From assembly GCA_016213435.1 (NCBI GenBank), contig JACRAL010000126.1:1-50910 (forward strand): a stretch of DNA of 50,910 nt, in the 5' to 3' direction. Shown one piece after another: positions 36,970-48,300 of this stretch (within the stretch, counting starts at the first letter, position 1; each line of letters begins with the position of its first letter). Both the position numbers and the translations under genes were made by a program. This DNA is from Bacteroidota bacterium (GTDB lineage Bacteria; Bacteroidota; Bacteroidia; Palsa-948). The notes under the pieces are model-generated. The model was given only the letters and a program-made list of their open reading frames with translations, ran no database searches and had not been told where the DNA came from.

Positions 36970-38457
36970 TTAATAATACCTCAATCTGATTACTTCAGCA
37001 AGATATTTTGCAAGGCGGAAAACCTGTTTGGTATAGCCGTATTCGTTGTCATACCAAACATAAAGAACCACATGTATTCCATCTTCCGCAACGATAGTTG
37101 CCTGGCTGTCATATACCGATGGACAAGGATTTCCTATCACATCGGTAGAAACCAATTCGTTTGAATAGCTGTATTGTATTTGCTCTACAAGCTCACTATA
37201 AAGAGCCGCCTTGCGTATGAGTTCATTCACTTCTTCCTTGGTAGTTTTCTTATTCACTTCAAGATGCAGTATGGCAAGCGATACGTTTGGAGTGGGAACA
37301 CGAACAGAATTAGCAGTAAGTTTTCCTTTCAGCGAAGGAATAACTTTTCCCACCGCACTGGACGCGCCTGTTTCTGTGATCACCATATTAAGAGGCGCTG
37401 AACGGCCTCTTCGCGATTTTTTATGATAGTTATCCAGCAGGTTCTGATCGTTTGTATAGGAGTGTATCGTTTCAAGATGTCCGTTCTTGATAGTTAATGC
37501 TTCTTCAATTACTTTCAGAACAGGAATGATTCCGTTTGTTGTGCAGGATGCAGCTGAAAATATCTTTTCTTTCTTGATGTCAAACTTTTCATGATTCACA
37601 CCAAAAACAATGTTAGGAATATCTCCTTTTCCTGGTGCGGTCAACAGCACTTTGCTGATCCCTTTTGCCAGAAGATGTTTACCCAATCCTTCTCGATCTC
37701 GTGCAGTTCCGGTATTATCGATCAACAAAGCATCCTGAATTCCGTGAGCCGTATAATCAAGTTCATCAAATTTACTCGCGGCAAGCATCTTCACAGAATG
37801 CCCGTTGATTATCAGCGCTTTGTTTTCAAAATCTTCCACCACAGTTCCGGGAAAAGGTCCGTGAACAGAATCTGTTCTCAAAAGGTCCGCACGTTTAATA
37901 AGGTCAGCATCTGAATAATTGCGCGTAACAATTGCACGCAGACGAAGCTGTTCTCCTTTTCCCGCCTGTGAAATAAGTTCTCTGGCAGCAATACGTCCGA
38001 TGCGTCCGAATCCGTACAGCACCACATCTTTCGGACTCAATACAAGTTTATCCTTCCCGATAAATGTCTTTAATTTGTCTGTAATAAATTTTGCCGCATC
38101 GTTACTGTATTTTTGTTTCTCCAATATCCATTCTGATGCGAGTTTACCGATATCAATGCGCGAAGGCGATAAATCAAGTTTCTGAATTTCCTTTGCAAGC
38201 AAAAGTGTATCGTGAATGGTGATGGGCTGCTTTACAATATTCTGAGCATAGAGATGAAGATTCATCAACTCGCTGCTGCTTCTGTCAGTAAGTTCATTAT
38301 GAAAAATAATAAGTTCAACAGATTTTTCAAACCACTGGTTTCCAATAATTCCGATTAACTCAATTGCCGCTTTTTCTTGTTTGATCCAGTCGTTAAGACC
38401 TGATTCGTAACCATTTTTTGCCGGAACCGGCATCTTAGGAAGAGCTTCGATAGCCAT
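36970..38457 (-). CDS. gap: Glyceraldehyde-3-phosphate dehydrogenase (long N-terminally extended form)
   Basis: LYGFGRIGRIAARELI, SAASCTTNGIIPVLKVIEEA, HSYTNDQNLLDNYHKKSRRGRSAPLNMVITETGAS, WYDNEYGYTKQV. Confidence 0.95.
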   Translation of the reverse strand: MAIEALPKMPVPAKNGYESGLNDWIKQEKAAIELIGIIGNQWFEKSVELIIFHNELTDRSSSELMNLHLYAQNIVKQPITIHDTLLLAKEIQKLDLSPSRIDIGKLASEWILEKQKYSNDAAKFITDKLKTFIGKDKLVLSPKDVVLYGFGRIGRIAARELISQAGKGEQLRLRAIVTRNYSDADLIKRADLLRTDSVHGPFPGTVVEDFENKALIINGHSVKMLAASKFDELDYTAHGIQDALLIDNTGTARDREGLGKHLLAKGISKVLLTAPGKGDIPNIVFGVNHEKFDIKKEKIFSAASCTTNGIIPVLKVIEEALTIKNGHLETIHSYTNDQNLLDNYHKKSRRGRSAPLNMVITETGASSAVGKVIPSLKGKLTANSVRVPTPNVSLAILHLEVNKKTTKEEVNELIRKAALYSELVEQIQYSYSNELVSTDVIGNPCPSVYDSQATIVAEDGIHVVLYVWYDNEYGYTKQVFRLAKYLAEVIRLRYY

Positions 38458-38489
38458 AGTATTTTAGATTTAGGTTATACTAAATAAAG

Positions 38490-38525
38490 ATGCCGCAAAG
38501 ATGTGTGTTTTAATCTTTGCGGCAT
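38490..38525 (-). terminator. Rho-independent terminator downstream of the sigma factor gene
   Basis: ATGCCGCAAAGAT / ATCTTTGCGGCAT 13-bp stem followed on the minus strand by CTTTATTT. Confidence 0.8.
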
Positions 38526-38549
38526 ACAAATATGCTTTCATTTTATTAA

Positions 38550-39416
38550 CTATCCAAGGTATGCTTTCAACAATTTGCTTCTGGAACTATGACGCAATCT
38601 TCTGATTGCTTTTTCCTTAATTTGCCTTACGCGCTCACGCGTAAGATCAAACTTAGCTCCTATTTCTTCCAGCGTCAAACCATGGGGATGTTCTCCCAGT
38701 CCGAAGAACAAGCGCACCACATCACGCTCTCTGTCTGTAAGTGTAGAAAGTGAACGGTCAATTTCTCTTTTTAACGATTCGGAGATCAATGAAAAATCTG
38801 CTTTCGGAGAATCCTGGTTTACAAGCAAATCTGCCAGACTGTTTTCTTCCGCATTAGGAAGTGGCGCATCCATAGAAACGTGTCTGCCTGAAACGCGTTG
38901 TGTGTCAGTCACTTTATCTTCGGGGATATTTAATTCCCTTGCAATCTCTTCTGCCGTTGGTTCTCGCTCATAGGTTTGCTCCAACTTTGAAAAGGTCTTG
39001 TTCATTTTATTTAATGCACCTACCTGATTCAACGGCAAGCGTACAATACGTGATTGTTCTGCCAACGCCTGAAGAATGGATTGACGAATCCACCACACCG
39101 CATAAGAAATAAATTTAAATCCACGAGTTTCATCAAACCGTTTTGCAGCTTTGATGAGACCTAAGTTTCCTTCATTAATAAGATCGGGTAAACTCAAACC
39201 TTGGTTCTGATATTGCTTGGCAACGGACACAACGAAACGAAGGTTTGCACGAACAAGAGCTTCCAGTGCCTGCTGATCATCTTCTCTGATTCTCTTTGCT
39301 AACGCTACTTCATCTTCTGCGGTAATAAGTCCTTCTCTGCCGATTTCCTGTAAGTATTTATCAAGTGATGCACTTTCGCGGTTCGTGATCGACTTTGTAA
39401 TTTTTAGTTGTCTCAT
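38550..39416 (-). CDS. rpoD: RNA polymerase primary-type sigma factor (RpoD/SigA family)
   Basis: [71 protein letters not shown]. Confidence 0.96.
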   Translation of the reverse strand: MRQLKITKSITNRESASLDKYLQEIGREGLITAEDEVALAKRIREDDQQALEALVRANLRFVVSVAKQYQNQGLSLPDLINEGNLGLIKAAKRFDETRGFKFISYAVWWIRQSILQALAEQSRIVRLPLNQVGALNKMNKTFSKLEQTYEREPTAEEIARELNIPEDKVTDTQRVSGRHVSMDAPLPNAEENSLADLLVNQDSPKADFSLISESLKREIDRSLSTLTDRERDVVRLFFGLGEHPHGLTLEEIGAKFDLTRERVRQIKEKAIRRLRHSSRSKLLKAYLG

Positions 39417-39543
39417 AATTTTGTTTTGTGTCTTCTACTGTAGAAAAAGCCAGCAAAGTTAAACCTTTTTTTCTTTTTGTCAAATATATTTATGCTATCG
39501 ATTTTGATTTCCATTAACTCCTATGATGATTCCTATCTTCTAA

Positions 39544-41001
39544 TCATAATCCCAAAGCATAATACGCTTTCATCCCATTTGTGTAAACCCCTTCGATCAG
39601 CACACCTCCCTCTTTGTTTTCAAGTGCAGATTTTACATCATCCAGCGAATCAACCTTCTTTTTATCAATGCTGGTGATGATAAATCCTTCTTTTATCCCT
39701 GCACTGCGTAATTTTCCCGCTTCGAGAGAAGTGATTTTTACTCCTCCATCTATACCTAGTCGCTTCATATCAGAGGATGAAAGGGATTCAAAATTTGCAC
39801 CAAGAAGCGAAAGAACTTCATTATCATTTACTTTTGAAATCATGGTATCACCGGTCTTACTCCTCAGTGTTACAGGAAAAGTTTTCTCTGCTCCGTTTCT
39901 TTTTACCACTACCGCGAGTTTATCACCCGGACGATAATGCCCGATCTGCTCCTGAAGTTCGGGCACATTATTAACAGCCACTTCTCCAACCTTCATAATA
40001 ATATCCCCCTCCTCTATTCCTGCTTCATTGGCACTTCCGCTTTGAGAGACACCTGTCACATAAACGCCTTTGGTATCTGCCAGTTTTTTCTCTTCGATAA
40101 GTTTCGAATCCAGATCACGAATGCTCACTCCCAGAAATGCTCTTTGTACTTTTCCGAACTCGATCAGATCATTTACTACCTTTTTAGCAAGATTAACAGG
40201 CACTGCAAAAGAATATCCCGTATAAGAACCTGTATTGGAAGCAATGGCAGAATTAATACCTATCAGTTGTCCGCTTGTATTAACCAACGCGCCACCGCTA
40301 TTGCCAGGATTTACGGCAGCATCTGTTTGTATATATGACTCCACAGGATTCATATCGCGGGATTGATCATCTTCAAGAATATTTATGTTGCGCGCTTTTG
40401 CGCTTACAATTCCTGCAGTAACAGTAGAAGTAAGGTTAAATGGATTGCCAACTGCAAGTACCCACTCGCCTACTTTTACATCATCCGAGTTAGCATATAA
40501 TAGGTAAGGAAGATTTTTCTCCTCAATTTTCAAAAGAGCAATATCTGTTGAAGGATCTTTACCGATAACCTTTGCAGTATATGTTCGTTTGTCATATAAA
40601 ATGACCTCTACTTTGTCTGCACCTTTTATAACGTGATTATTGGTTACAATATAACCGTCACCCGAAATTATTACACCTGAACCTGAACCCACCTGAGGCT
40701 GCGTATTGGGCTGCACTTGTCCCCACATATGAAATGGATCATAAAAATATAATTGATTTCGCTGAGGGGCATACTCCGTTTTTACGTGAACTACTGCAGG
40801 CAAAGAAATTTCCGATGCTTTAATGAAATCAGCGGATGATTCTTCCGGAACCATTCCGTTAAATCCGGTAAACTTCACGGGATAATTGTTCGGAACATTT
40901 GCCTGAATTGAACTTTCATTTCTGACCAAATAGTGGTCAACGGTAAGCGCTGTTGCTCCTCCTATCAGCGCAATGAAGAAGATAGTTGCTAAATGTTTCA
41001 T
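39544..41001 (-). CDS. Do/DegP/HtrA-family serine protease with PDZ domains
   Basis: VGSGSGVIISGDGYIVTNNHVI, STDIALLKIE, NPGNSGGALVNTSGQLIGINSAI, two PDZ-like regions. Confidence 0.96.
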   Translation of the reverse strand: MKHLATIFFIALIGGATALTVDHYLVRNESSIQANVPNNYPVKFTGFNGMVPEESSADFIKASEISLPAVVHVKTEYAPQRNQLYFYDPFHMWGQVQPNTQPQVGSGSGVIISGDGYIVTNNHVIKGADKVEVILYDKRTYTAKVIGKDPSTDIALLKIEEKNLPYLLYANSDDVKVGEWVLAVGNPFNLTSTVTAGIVSAKARNINILEDDQSRDMNPVESYIQTDAAVNPGNSGGALVNTSGQLIGINSAIASNTGSYTGYSFAVPVNLAKKVVNDLIEFGKVQRAFLGVSIRDLDSKLIEEKKLADTKGVYVTGVSQSGSANEAGIEEGDIIMKVGEVAVNNVPELQEQIGHYRPGDKLAVVVKRNGAEKTFPVTLRSKTGDTMISKVNDNEVLSLLGANFESLSSSDMKRLGIDGGVKITSLEAGKLRSAGIKEGFIITSIDKKKVDSLDDVKSALENKEGGVLIEGVYTNGMKAYYALGL

Positions 41002-41302
41002 AGATTTTATTTTTTGGAATTATTGTTTTTGTTTTCGCTCTGCTAACGCTCCAACAAAGTACCGAGTCCGCATTCCATCGGACAAATATTCTGCCAATGT
41101 TACCATATTGGGCAGCTTTAACATTTTTTAACACCTAAACCTTTCTTTGTCCGATTCAAATCATCCATTTACATAGTGCAGAATCTTATTCAAAACCAAT
41201 TACTAACAATTGTTTAAAACCTTTGAATTAGGAGTTCTATTAAAATAACTTTGCGACAATTCTGATTTGCTATAAAAATCTCAGGAGAAAAGTGTTGTCA
41301 AA

Positions 41303-42058
41303 ATGTCGGGGTCAAATAAGTCATTATTGTTTTTTCTGGGACTCCTTTTGGGAATACTTGCCGGTGCAAGTTTCTTTATTTTCAAAATGGATGGCATATT
41401 GAAAAAAGCAAGCATACTGAATAAGTCAAAAGATACTGTTTCTATTCAACAGGTAAATAATACAGAAGAAGAAAATAAAACAAACATAAAAAAATACATC
41501 GGACAACAATTAGCCCCTTCACGGAAGGACACACCTCAAAAATCTATGACCTCTGCCGAATTGCTAGCAAAAAAATATTCAAAAGAAGTTTCTGTCAGAA
41601 AAGTGATGGAGGAAGCAGATTCGCTCCTACACGATGATATACTTGCGAACAAAGACACTTCTATAAATCAAAATATCGCTGAGAGTTTTGTTGTAAGAAA
41701 AGATGAACTGCTGAATTTGAAAAACTTTGAAGTAATAAACCTTCAGCAAAATGAAACAGAAAATCCGTCCGATTCACTTTTGGAAAAATTAAGCGGAATA
41801 AAAAACACAAAGAAAAACAGTATTGCTTCGTTCAATGTGGAATTCTGGCAGTCGCCAATAAATTACAAGGGGTACAAGATGACGAAAAATAAAATTGTAT
41901 TATTTGGAATCAATCCCGAAGGAATCATTAAACTCTTTCATCTGGATGACTGCCTTTTCATGAAGAATAATCAGAATTATTACAAATTGTACTTCACAGA
42001 TGATTTTAAGCAATTTGAAAAAGTGAGTGACACATCGGTAATAGCAAAATTAAAATGA
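41303..42058 (+). CDS. Hypothetical single-TM protein
   Basis: N-terminal FFLGLLLGILAGASFFIF anchor; ATGA overlap with dapF. Confidence 0.7.
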   Translation: MSGSNKSLLFFLGLLLGILAGASFFIFKMDGILKKASILNKSKDTVSIQQVNNTEEENKTNIKKYIGQQLAPSRKDTPQKSMTSAELLAKKYSKEVSVRKVMEEADSLLHDDILANKDTSINQNIAESFVVRKDELLNLKNFEVINLQQNETENPSDSLLEKLSGIKNTKKNSIASFNVEFWQSPINYKGYKMTKNKIVLFGINPEGIIKLFHLDDCLFMKNNQNYYKLYFTDDFKQFEKVSDTSVIAKLK

Positions 42059-42837
42059 AGTTTGCGTTTTATAAATACCAAGGCACAGGGAACGATTTTA
42101 TCCTCATTGATAATCGTCATTTGATTGTAAAACTGAACACAAAACAAATTGCAGGTGTATGTCAGAGGCATTTCGGAATTGGCGCGGACGGATTAATGCT
42201 TCTTCAAAACAAAAAAGGATACGACTTCGAGATGGTGTATTATAATTCGGACGGGAATGAAAGCTCCTTCTGCGGGAACGGAAGCAGATGCATTGTTGCC
42301 TTCGCAAAAAAACTGGGTGCAATAAAAAAATCTGAAGCAACTTTTATCGCAACAGATGGCATTCACACCGCAAAGATGAACGAAGATAACATCAGCATGA
42401 AGATGAAAGATGTTAAGAATATTGAAATCGGAAAAAACTTTTACTTACTGAATACAGGATCACCTCATTATGTAAAATTCATCAGCGGAGTAAGAAACGC
42501 AGATCTTGTTTCTGAAGGAAAAAATGTTCGCTACAGCAACCGATTTAAAAAAGAAGGCATTAACGTGAATCTCGCAGAAAAGAATAGCAAAGGAATTTAT
42601 GTCCGAACCTACGAACGCGGTGTAGAAGACGAAACTCTTTCTTGCGGAACAGGAGTTACTGCATCGGCTTTAGCGTCATCCATTCACGGAATTTCAACAT
42701 CCAAAAATCACAGCAAGATATTAACACGTGGCGGTGAATTAACTGTGCGATTCCGTAGAGGAAAAGACAACACGTTTACCGATATTTGGCTGGAAGGTCC
42801 GGCAAAATTTGTATTTAAAGGAGAAATAGAAATATGA
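42055..42837 (+). CDS. dapF: Diaminopimelate epimerase
   Basis: FYKYQGTGNDFILIDNR, YYNSDGNESSFCGNGSRC, ERGVEDETLSCGTGVTASAL. Confidence 0.97.
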   Translation: MKFAFYKYQGTGNDFILIDNRHLIVKLNTKQIAGVCQRHFGIGADGLMLLQNKKGYDFEMVYYNSDGNESSFCGNGSRCIVAFAKKLGAIKKSEATFIATDGIHTAKMNEDNISMKMKDVKNIEIGKNFYLLNTGSPHYVKFISGVRNADLVSEGKNVRYSNRFKKEGINVNLAEKNSKGIYVRTYERGVEDETLSCGTGVTASALASSIHGISTSKNHSKILTRGGELTVRFRRGKDNTFTDIWLEGPAKFVFKGEIEI

Positions 42838-44192
42838 TAAAAAAACTAATGAGTCGGTCAGAGATTTTCGAAAGCATTGCTTTGGATTTCGAGTATCTGG
42901 TTCCGCGCGACATAGAAACAATTCTGCTGCTTCTCACGCTTCATGAGAAAATTGAGAATCAGGAGATTGACGACATCTTTTCTCAAAAAGATTTTGAAGA
43001 TGCTGTGGATGATGTTATTGTGCTTCTCAAGCGCGATCGAGGAATTCAAAAGGAAAGCATTTCGAAAAGATTAAGCCAACACTTTTATACTACTCAAAAA
43101 ATAGGAGAAGAATATCGCTATCAGCTAACCATTTTCGCCAAGGAGTTTTCAAATCTTTTGATGAATGAAGTAACTCCAAACTATGAGAATCTGGAATTGG
43201 TTCACACATTCAAACGCACATTACCTGTCCAAGATGATGATGTAACAGACATAGAAAAATTCAACTATTGGTACAAGCACCACTATGGCGCTTCAAAGAA
43301 ATTTATTCTTTCGCACACCGATAATCTTCAGTTGTTCGTAGATAAAAAAGTAGCCGAGCTCAGAACCCTACTGAAACCAAACACAGAAAATCCGAAAGAA
43401 CTCATTGGGCAGTTCCTTGTCATCTTCGAACAGCTTGGAAAACAAACTGAAGGTGTGACCAAAGCGCTTCATTTCAAGCAAGATATTATTGACAAGATTA
43501 AAAACTCGGAACCTAATTTCATGGAAGTACGCCAAGATTGGGAACTGTACGACAGGATAAACAACGAAGTAATAATCTTCTTTGAAACCATTGACAATCG
43601 CGTGCTGAATATCAACGATAAAATTCAACAGGCGCGCACCAGATTAAAATCTCTCTACGACAATCTTCGCTACAAACAGCAATACAAACTCAAGGTTGAA
43701 AAATTCCTGTTATTGCTTTTGAAACACAGCAAAATTGTTGATGAGAAAATTGCATTGCCACACAACGTGGAGAAAAAAGAAATTCCATATTTCAGAGATA
43801 AATTTGTTTATCCTCCGGTTATTGACTTTGGTGAATATCACAAAATAGAATCTCCATTCTATCAGGAAGATGAAGAGTTCAAGAGATTAAGCGAGTTGGA
43901 AAAAATGAAACAATTAGCCCGAGCAGAAAATACAATCAAGTGGATGGGCGATATACGAAGCGAAATCGAGCTTGGACGCGAAGTGATATTCGAACAGTGG
44001 ATGGATAAAATTGTTGACAAGGAACAAAACCTAGAAGTGCCGATAGATGTTTGTTTCAGCTTGATTGACGAATACAAAAACAGAGACGATGTACAATTGG
44101 ATATCGAGAAGAAACTTATTATGCCTTTGAATTCAAATGTTGCATTATGGAAACTAAAACTCACACCAACACAAACAGAACTTTCTGAATAA
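42834..44192 (+). CDS. MksF/JetA-like kleisin subunit of an alternative condensin (assigned by operon context)
   Basis: 452 aa helical protein preceding a MksE-like gene and a large SMC-like ATPase. Confidence 0.65.
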   Translation: MIKKLMSRSEIFESIALDFEYLVPRDIETILLLLTLHEKIENQEIDDIFSQKDFEDAVDDVIVLLKRDRGIQKESISKRLSQHFYTTQKIGEEYRYQLTIFAKEFSNLLMNEVTPNYENLELVHTFKRTLPVQDDDVTDIEKFNYWYKHHYGASKKFILSHTDNLQLFVDKKVAELRTLLKPNTENPKELIGQFLVIFEQLGKQTEGVTKALHFKQDIIDKIKNSEPNFMEVRQDWELYDRINNEVIIFFETIDNRVLNINDKIQQARTRLKSLYDNLRYKQQYKLKVEKFLLLLLKHSKIVDEKIALPHNVEKKEIPYFRDKFVYPPVIDFGEYHKIESPFYQEDEEFKRLSELEKMKQLARAENTIKWMGDIRSEIELGREVIFEQWMDKIVDKEQNLEVPIDVCFSLIDEYKNRDDVQLDIEKKLIMPLNSNVALWKLKLTPTQTELSE

Positions 44193-44199
44193 ATAGAAT

Positions 44200-44895
44200 A
44201 TGGAGAACACGGACACACAACAAACAATCAATTACGAATACAATTACAGCTACGAATTTCTGAGCAGCGAACGTGCGCGCAAGCATTTTGCCGATACGGA
44301 TTTTGCGCTGAGAAGCGGAAGGCACATTCAGAATTTCGGGAACGATTTCAAGCTGTGGGATTTCGTAAACGATTATTATGAGAAAGGTCTCTCAAAATAT
44401 TACATGGAACTTCTCGGCATGGTTCTAAAAAAAGAATTCAACGAACGCGAATCATATTTCTTTCTTGATTTTCCCGAAGAAGGAAATAAAGGAAAATTTG
44501 GCTATGACAGAACTTATGCGCTGGATGATCGTCTCGTAATATTTGCAATTCTTTTATTAAATCTTTACAAAGAAAAATTCTTTGAGAACAAGGAAGTGAA
44601 ATGGGATGAAATGCTTTACATCACAGAAGAAGGCGAAAACAAAGATCTCTGGCAGAAACTTCTTTTCGGTGAAAACAAACGCAACTTCACTCCTACTGAA
44701 AAAGAAGAAGTGCGTAGAAAAATTGAACGCACCCTGCAAACATGCGAACGCATGGGTTGGATCCGGTGGATCAGCTACGAAGACCTTCACTTTGAGATCA
44801 TGCCAAGCATAGACCGCATTGCAAAACTTTATCAGACAGAAATAAATAACGTAGAATTATTAACTGAATATCTGGAAAACAATTTACCATCTTAA
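44200..44895 (+). CDS. MksE/JetB-like condensin subunit
   Basis: 231 aa, ARKHFADTDFALRSGRHIQNFGNDFKLWDFVNDYYEKGLSKYYMELLGMVLKKEFNERESYFFLDF; context. Confidence 0.65.
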   Translation: MENTDTQQTINYEYNYSYEFLSSERARKHFADTDFALRSGRHIQNFGNDFKLWDFVNDYYEKGLSKYYMELLGMVLKKEFNERESYFFLDFPEEGNKGKFGYDRTYALDDRLVIFAILLLNLYKEKFFENKEVKWDEMLYITEEGENKDLWQKLLFGENKRNFTPTEKEEVRRKIERTLQTCERMGWIRWISYEDLHFEIMPSIDRIAKLYQTEINNVELLTEYLENNLPS

Positions 44896-44898
44896 GAA

Positions 44899-45297
44899 AT
44901 GCCATTAGAATATAGACATATAGTTAGCGGCATCTCCATGGACAAGCAATTTTTTGTTTGTGCTTTGATGATGGGGTTAGCTTTTTTATGTTTCGTAACT
45001 ATTCCAAAAAAAAGAAATGGGGTTTATGGCTATAAAACTGCCTTTGCGTTGCAAAACGATGATACAGCGAAAGAAGCAAACACATACATGGCGAGAACTT
45101 ACTTAATGCTGTCAGCCATCAGTTTCGCTATTGACCTTCTGCTCAACTATGTTATTTTTCAAATCACGAATGAAGTTCTATTTGTAATAATTTTTATTCT
45201 GTCGCCAATTGTAATGAGTATTGTTTTAACTGAAATACATTTAAAGAAAATATTTAATAAAACTGGTGAAAGAAAAATTCTAAATCAAAAATCGTAA
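44899..45297 (+). CDS. SdpI/YfhL-like small integral membrane protein
   Basis: IPKKRNGVYGYKTAFALQNDDTAKEANTYMARTYL, 3-4 TM segments. Confidence 0.65.
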   Translation: MPLEYRHIVSGISMDKQFFVCALMMGLAFLCFVTIPKKRNGVYGYKTAFALQNDDTAKEANTYMARTYLMLSAISFAIDLLLNYVIFQITNEVLFVIIFILSPIVMSIVLTEIHLKKIFNKTGERKILNQKS

Positions 45298-45312
45298 ATC
45301 GTATATATCACT

Positions 45313-48300
45313 ATGTCAACTTATCCTAAAATCTACTCTCTCGACACCGTTGGTGTTAGACAACATTACAATTCAGAATATCTTTTTCACGCGGTGAGAA
45401 CCGACTTTACAGGCGGAAACGGACTTGGAAAATCCATTATTGCCGATTTGATGCAATTGATAATTGTTCCGAGGCGCGACATGTGGAAACCAGGAACAGA
45501 AGGAATCGGAAAGGATGAAAGACGCGTGGAAGGAATTCCATTGAACAAAGATTACATCCAGTATGCGTATGCGTTTTTGAACATTGAAAGAAAACAGGGA
45601 CAGTTCCTGACCATTGGTGTTTACATTTCAAAAACCCCGCGCATTCCGGTTCGACCTTTCATCATACAGGCAAGCAATAATTTTGAAGGAGGCAACCTGG
45701 CACCGTTCAGCCGTCCGCTGCACCCTTCCGATTTCATGAATGAGAACAAGACCATTTATGACCTGCGTGAGCTTTCCAAGCACATGAAGGAAAAGCATTC
45801 CTTATATATGAAGGATTTTTTCCAGACGGAAGGAATCATGCAGTATTACGATTTGATGTATAAAAACAATATTCTTCCTGTAAATCTAACCAAGCCGGAA
45901 AATCTTAAAACATATTCAAAGGTAATTCAGTCGTTTGCCAGAGCAAAATCCCTTGACATCACCAATTCAAAAAGTCTGCAGAACTTCTTATTTGAAGACA
46001 ACGATGAAATAAAAAGAACCTTTGAAGAGCAGAAAGATCAACTGCATAGCTTAGTTAAGCAGTACAGAGAAAATCATTTTCACACACAGGAACTTCAGCA
46101 GAAACAAAGGAAACTGTTATCGCTGCTTGAAACAAACAAAAAAAGTATTGCTGCAAAAGAAGAGTTTCTGAAATCAAGTGCATCATTTTCTTCACAGCAA
46201 TACACCAATGCGCTTGCAAGGCACGAGAACAACACAAAACATATTGAAACTTCCACCAAAAATCTTTTGAGACAGAAGAACGAACTGGAAGAAATTACCG
46301 AGGAGCTTTACATCTGCTACACAAATCTTCAGAAGGTTTGTCTTCTGATGAAAGAGAAATACGAAGTGCTTCTGAAAGATTTCAGCGATGACACCATTCA
46401 GGCACGTAAAGTTTCTGCCGATTTGCTTCGCGATAAAATAAATCTGATTGCTGGACTTTATCCTATCGTTGCGCAATACGAAAGTATTGAAAAGATACAG
46501 CACAAACTTCACGAGCAGCAATCTTTCAGAGGAAAGAAAAGCAGTTTAAATAAAATACTTTCGCTTTATTCTTTAGCAGATTTCGAACAGTCTCTTTGGG
46601 CAAAAGAAGATTTTCTTTCCGCTTCAAGGCATTACAATGAAAAGCTGAGCGAACTTCCACAGCAGATCGAAGAGTTGGAAACGCTGGTAGGACTTTTTGA
46701 AGGAACACGCGATGATTCATTTTTTCACTGGGCGATCCAAAATAATAAACCTCTTACAAAAGAGCAGGAAACTGTCTTGATGTATTTGAAAGAGCTTCCT
46801 GTAACAAAACCGGAAGAAGTTGAAGCTGGAACAAGATACATTGCGAATCCGCTGGCAATGCTGAGTAGTTTTGATGCCCCACCTAAATCCTCCCCTTCAG
46901 GGAGGACTTCTGAGGACGTGGCACTCCCCCTGAAGGGGGGAGATGGAGGGGGGCTTGGAATCTGGCTCACCCTCGGTGAAGTGCGCGAGTTTATTCCACT
47001 CGTCAAAAAGCAGCGATTTACCAATACAAAAAATCTGAAAACGATTTTAGAAAAAGATACAAAAGCGATCAAACTTTCGCTGGAAGAAACACATAGGGAA
47101 CTGAATACTATCCAGAGGCTTTCAGCAGAACTGACTGAAATTGGTTTTAACCAGGAACTTACCGACATCTGGAAAAAAAGAGATGAAATTGAAAATTACA
47201 CCGTAGATAATTCTTTGAACGAGGAAAAGATAGAACTCATCAAAACTAATTGGGAAGATATTCAGAAACTAGAATCACTTCAGCTTGAATTTGCCTCGAT
47301 AGAACATGAGGCAATTGAAATAGCAAAAAAACAAAGCGACATCAAGAATAAAATGAATTCGACCAAGCAAGCATATGGAACTTGCGAATATGAATTCACC
47401 AAACTAAGATTGGAAAGCAATATTGAAATTGAAATTCCGGAGGAAGATTATTCCAACATGGAACTAGATGCGCTGGATGTAATAAAAAATGGTTTTGAAA
47501 CGAAGATAAAATCCTGCAACGAACAGAAAACATGGAGCGAGAAATACATGATAGCTGCAGAAGGAGAATTGCGCGGTTACAGAAGCAGCGAACCTATCCT
47601 GAAACAGCAAATGGAAGCAGCGCTCGTTGTATTTAACGAAAAGAAACAACTGCTGGAATCCGAAACAGGAATTGTGTTTGAGCCAACACTCATTATGGGT
47701 GAGCTTAACGAGAATATCATTTTGAGATTAGAAAAGAAAAGCGAAGAACTGCTGGAAGCATATCACGAAGAGTTCACACGCGTTACAGAAGCATTTGAAG
47801 AAACAAGAGGAGATAAAAACCCTGAGCTCATTATTGACAAATTCAATTTCCGCACACTGGTAAATGTTCTCTGCGGAAAAATGGGACTGGAAGGATTAGG
47901 TCCTGAATTGGAACGGCTCAACGAAGAATTAAAAAAATTCGGAGACCTTCAGCTTACTATTATAATAGATGTTTTCAAAAAAGTGGAAGTGCAGTACAAT
48001 GCCTTCAGAAAACTAATCACCGAGTTAAATTTCTTCTTCAAGGAAAACCGAATCAGCGGAGTGTATAATTTCCAGGTTGACTTTAACGATCGCAGAGACA
48101 TTTCTGTTGACTGGATCCGCAGGATGCGCGAACATGCAAAGCATCAGCGTTTGTCGGCAAAACTTTTCATCACAGCGGAAAATGAAGTTTCTCCCGAACA
48201 TCTCATCCTTAACATTGCTAAAACACTCAGTGATGTTGGCGATTGCGAAATTTCTGATCTGCTCGATCCTAAATTTTATTTTGACTTGCGCGTAGGATTA

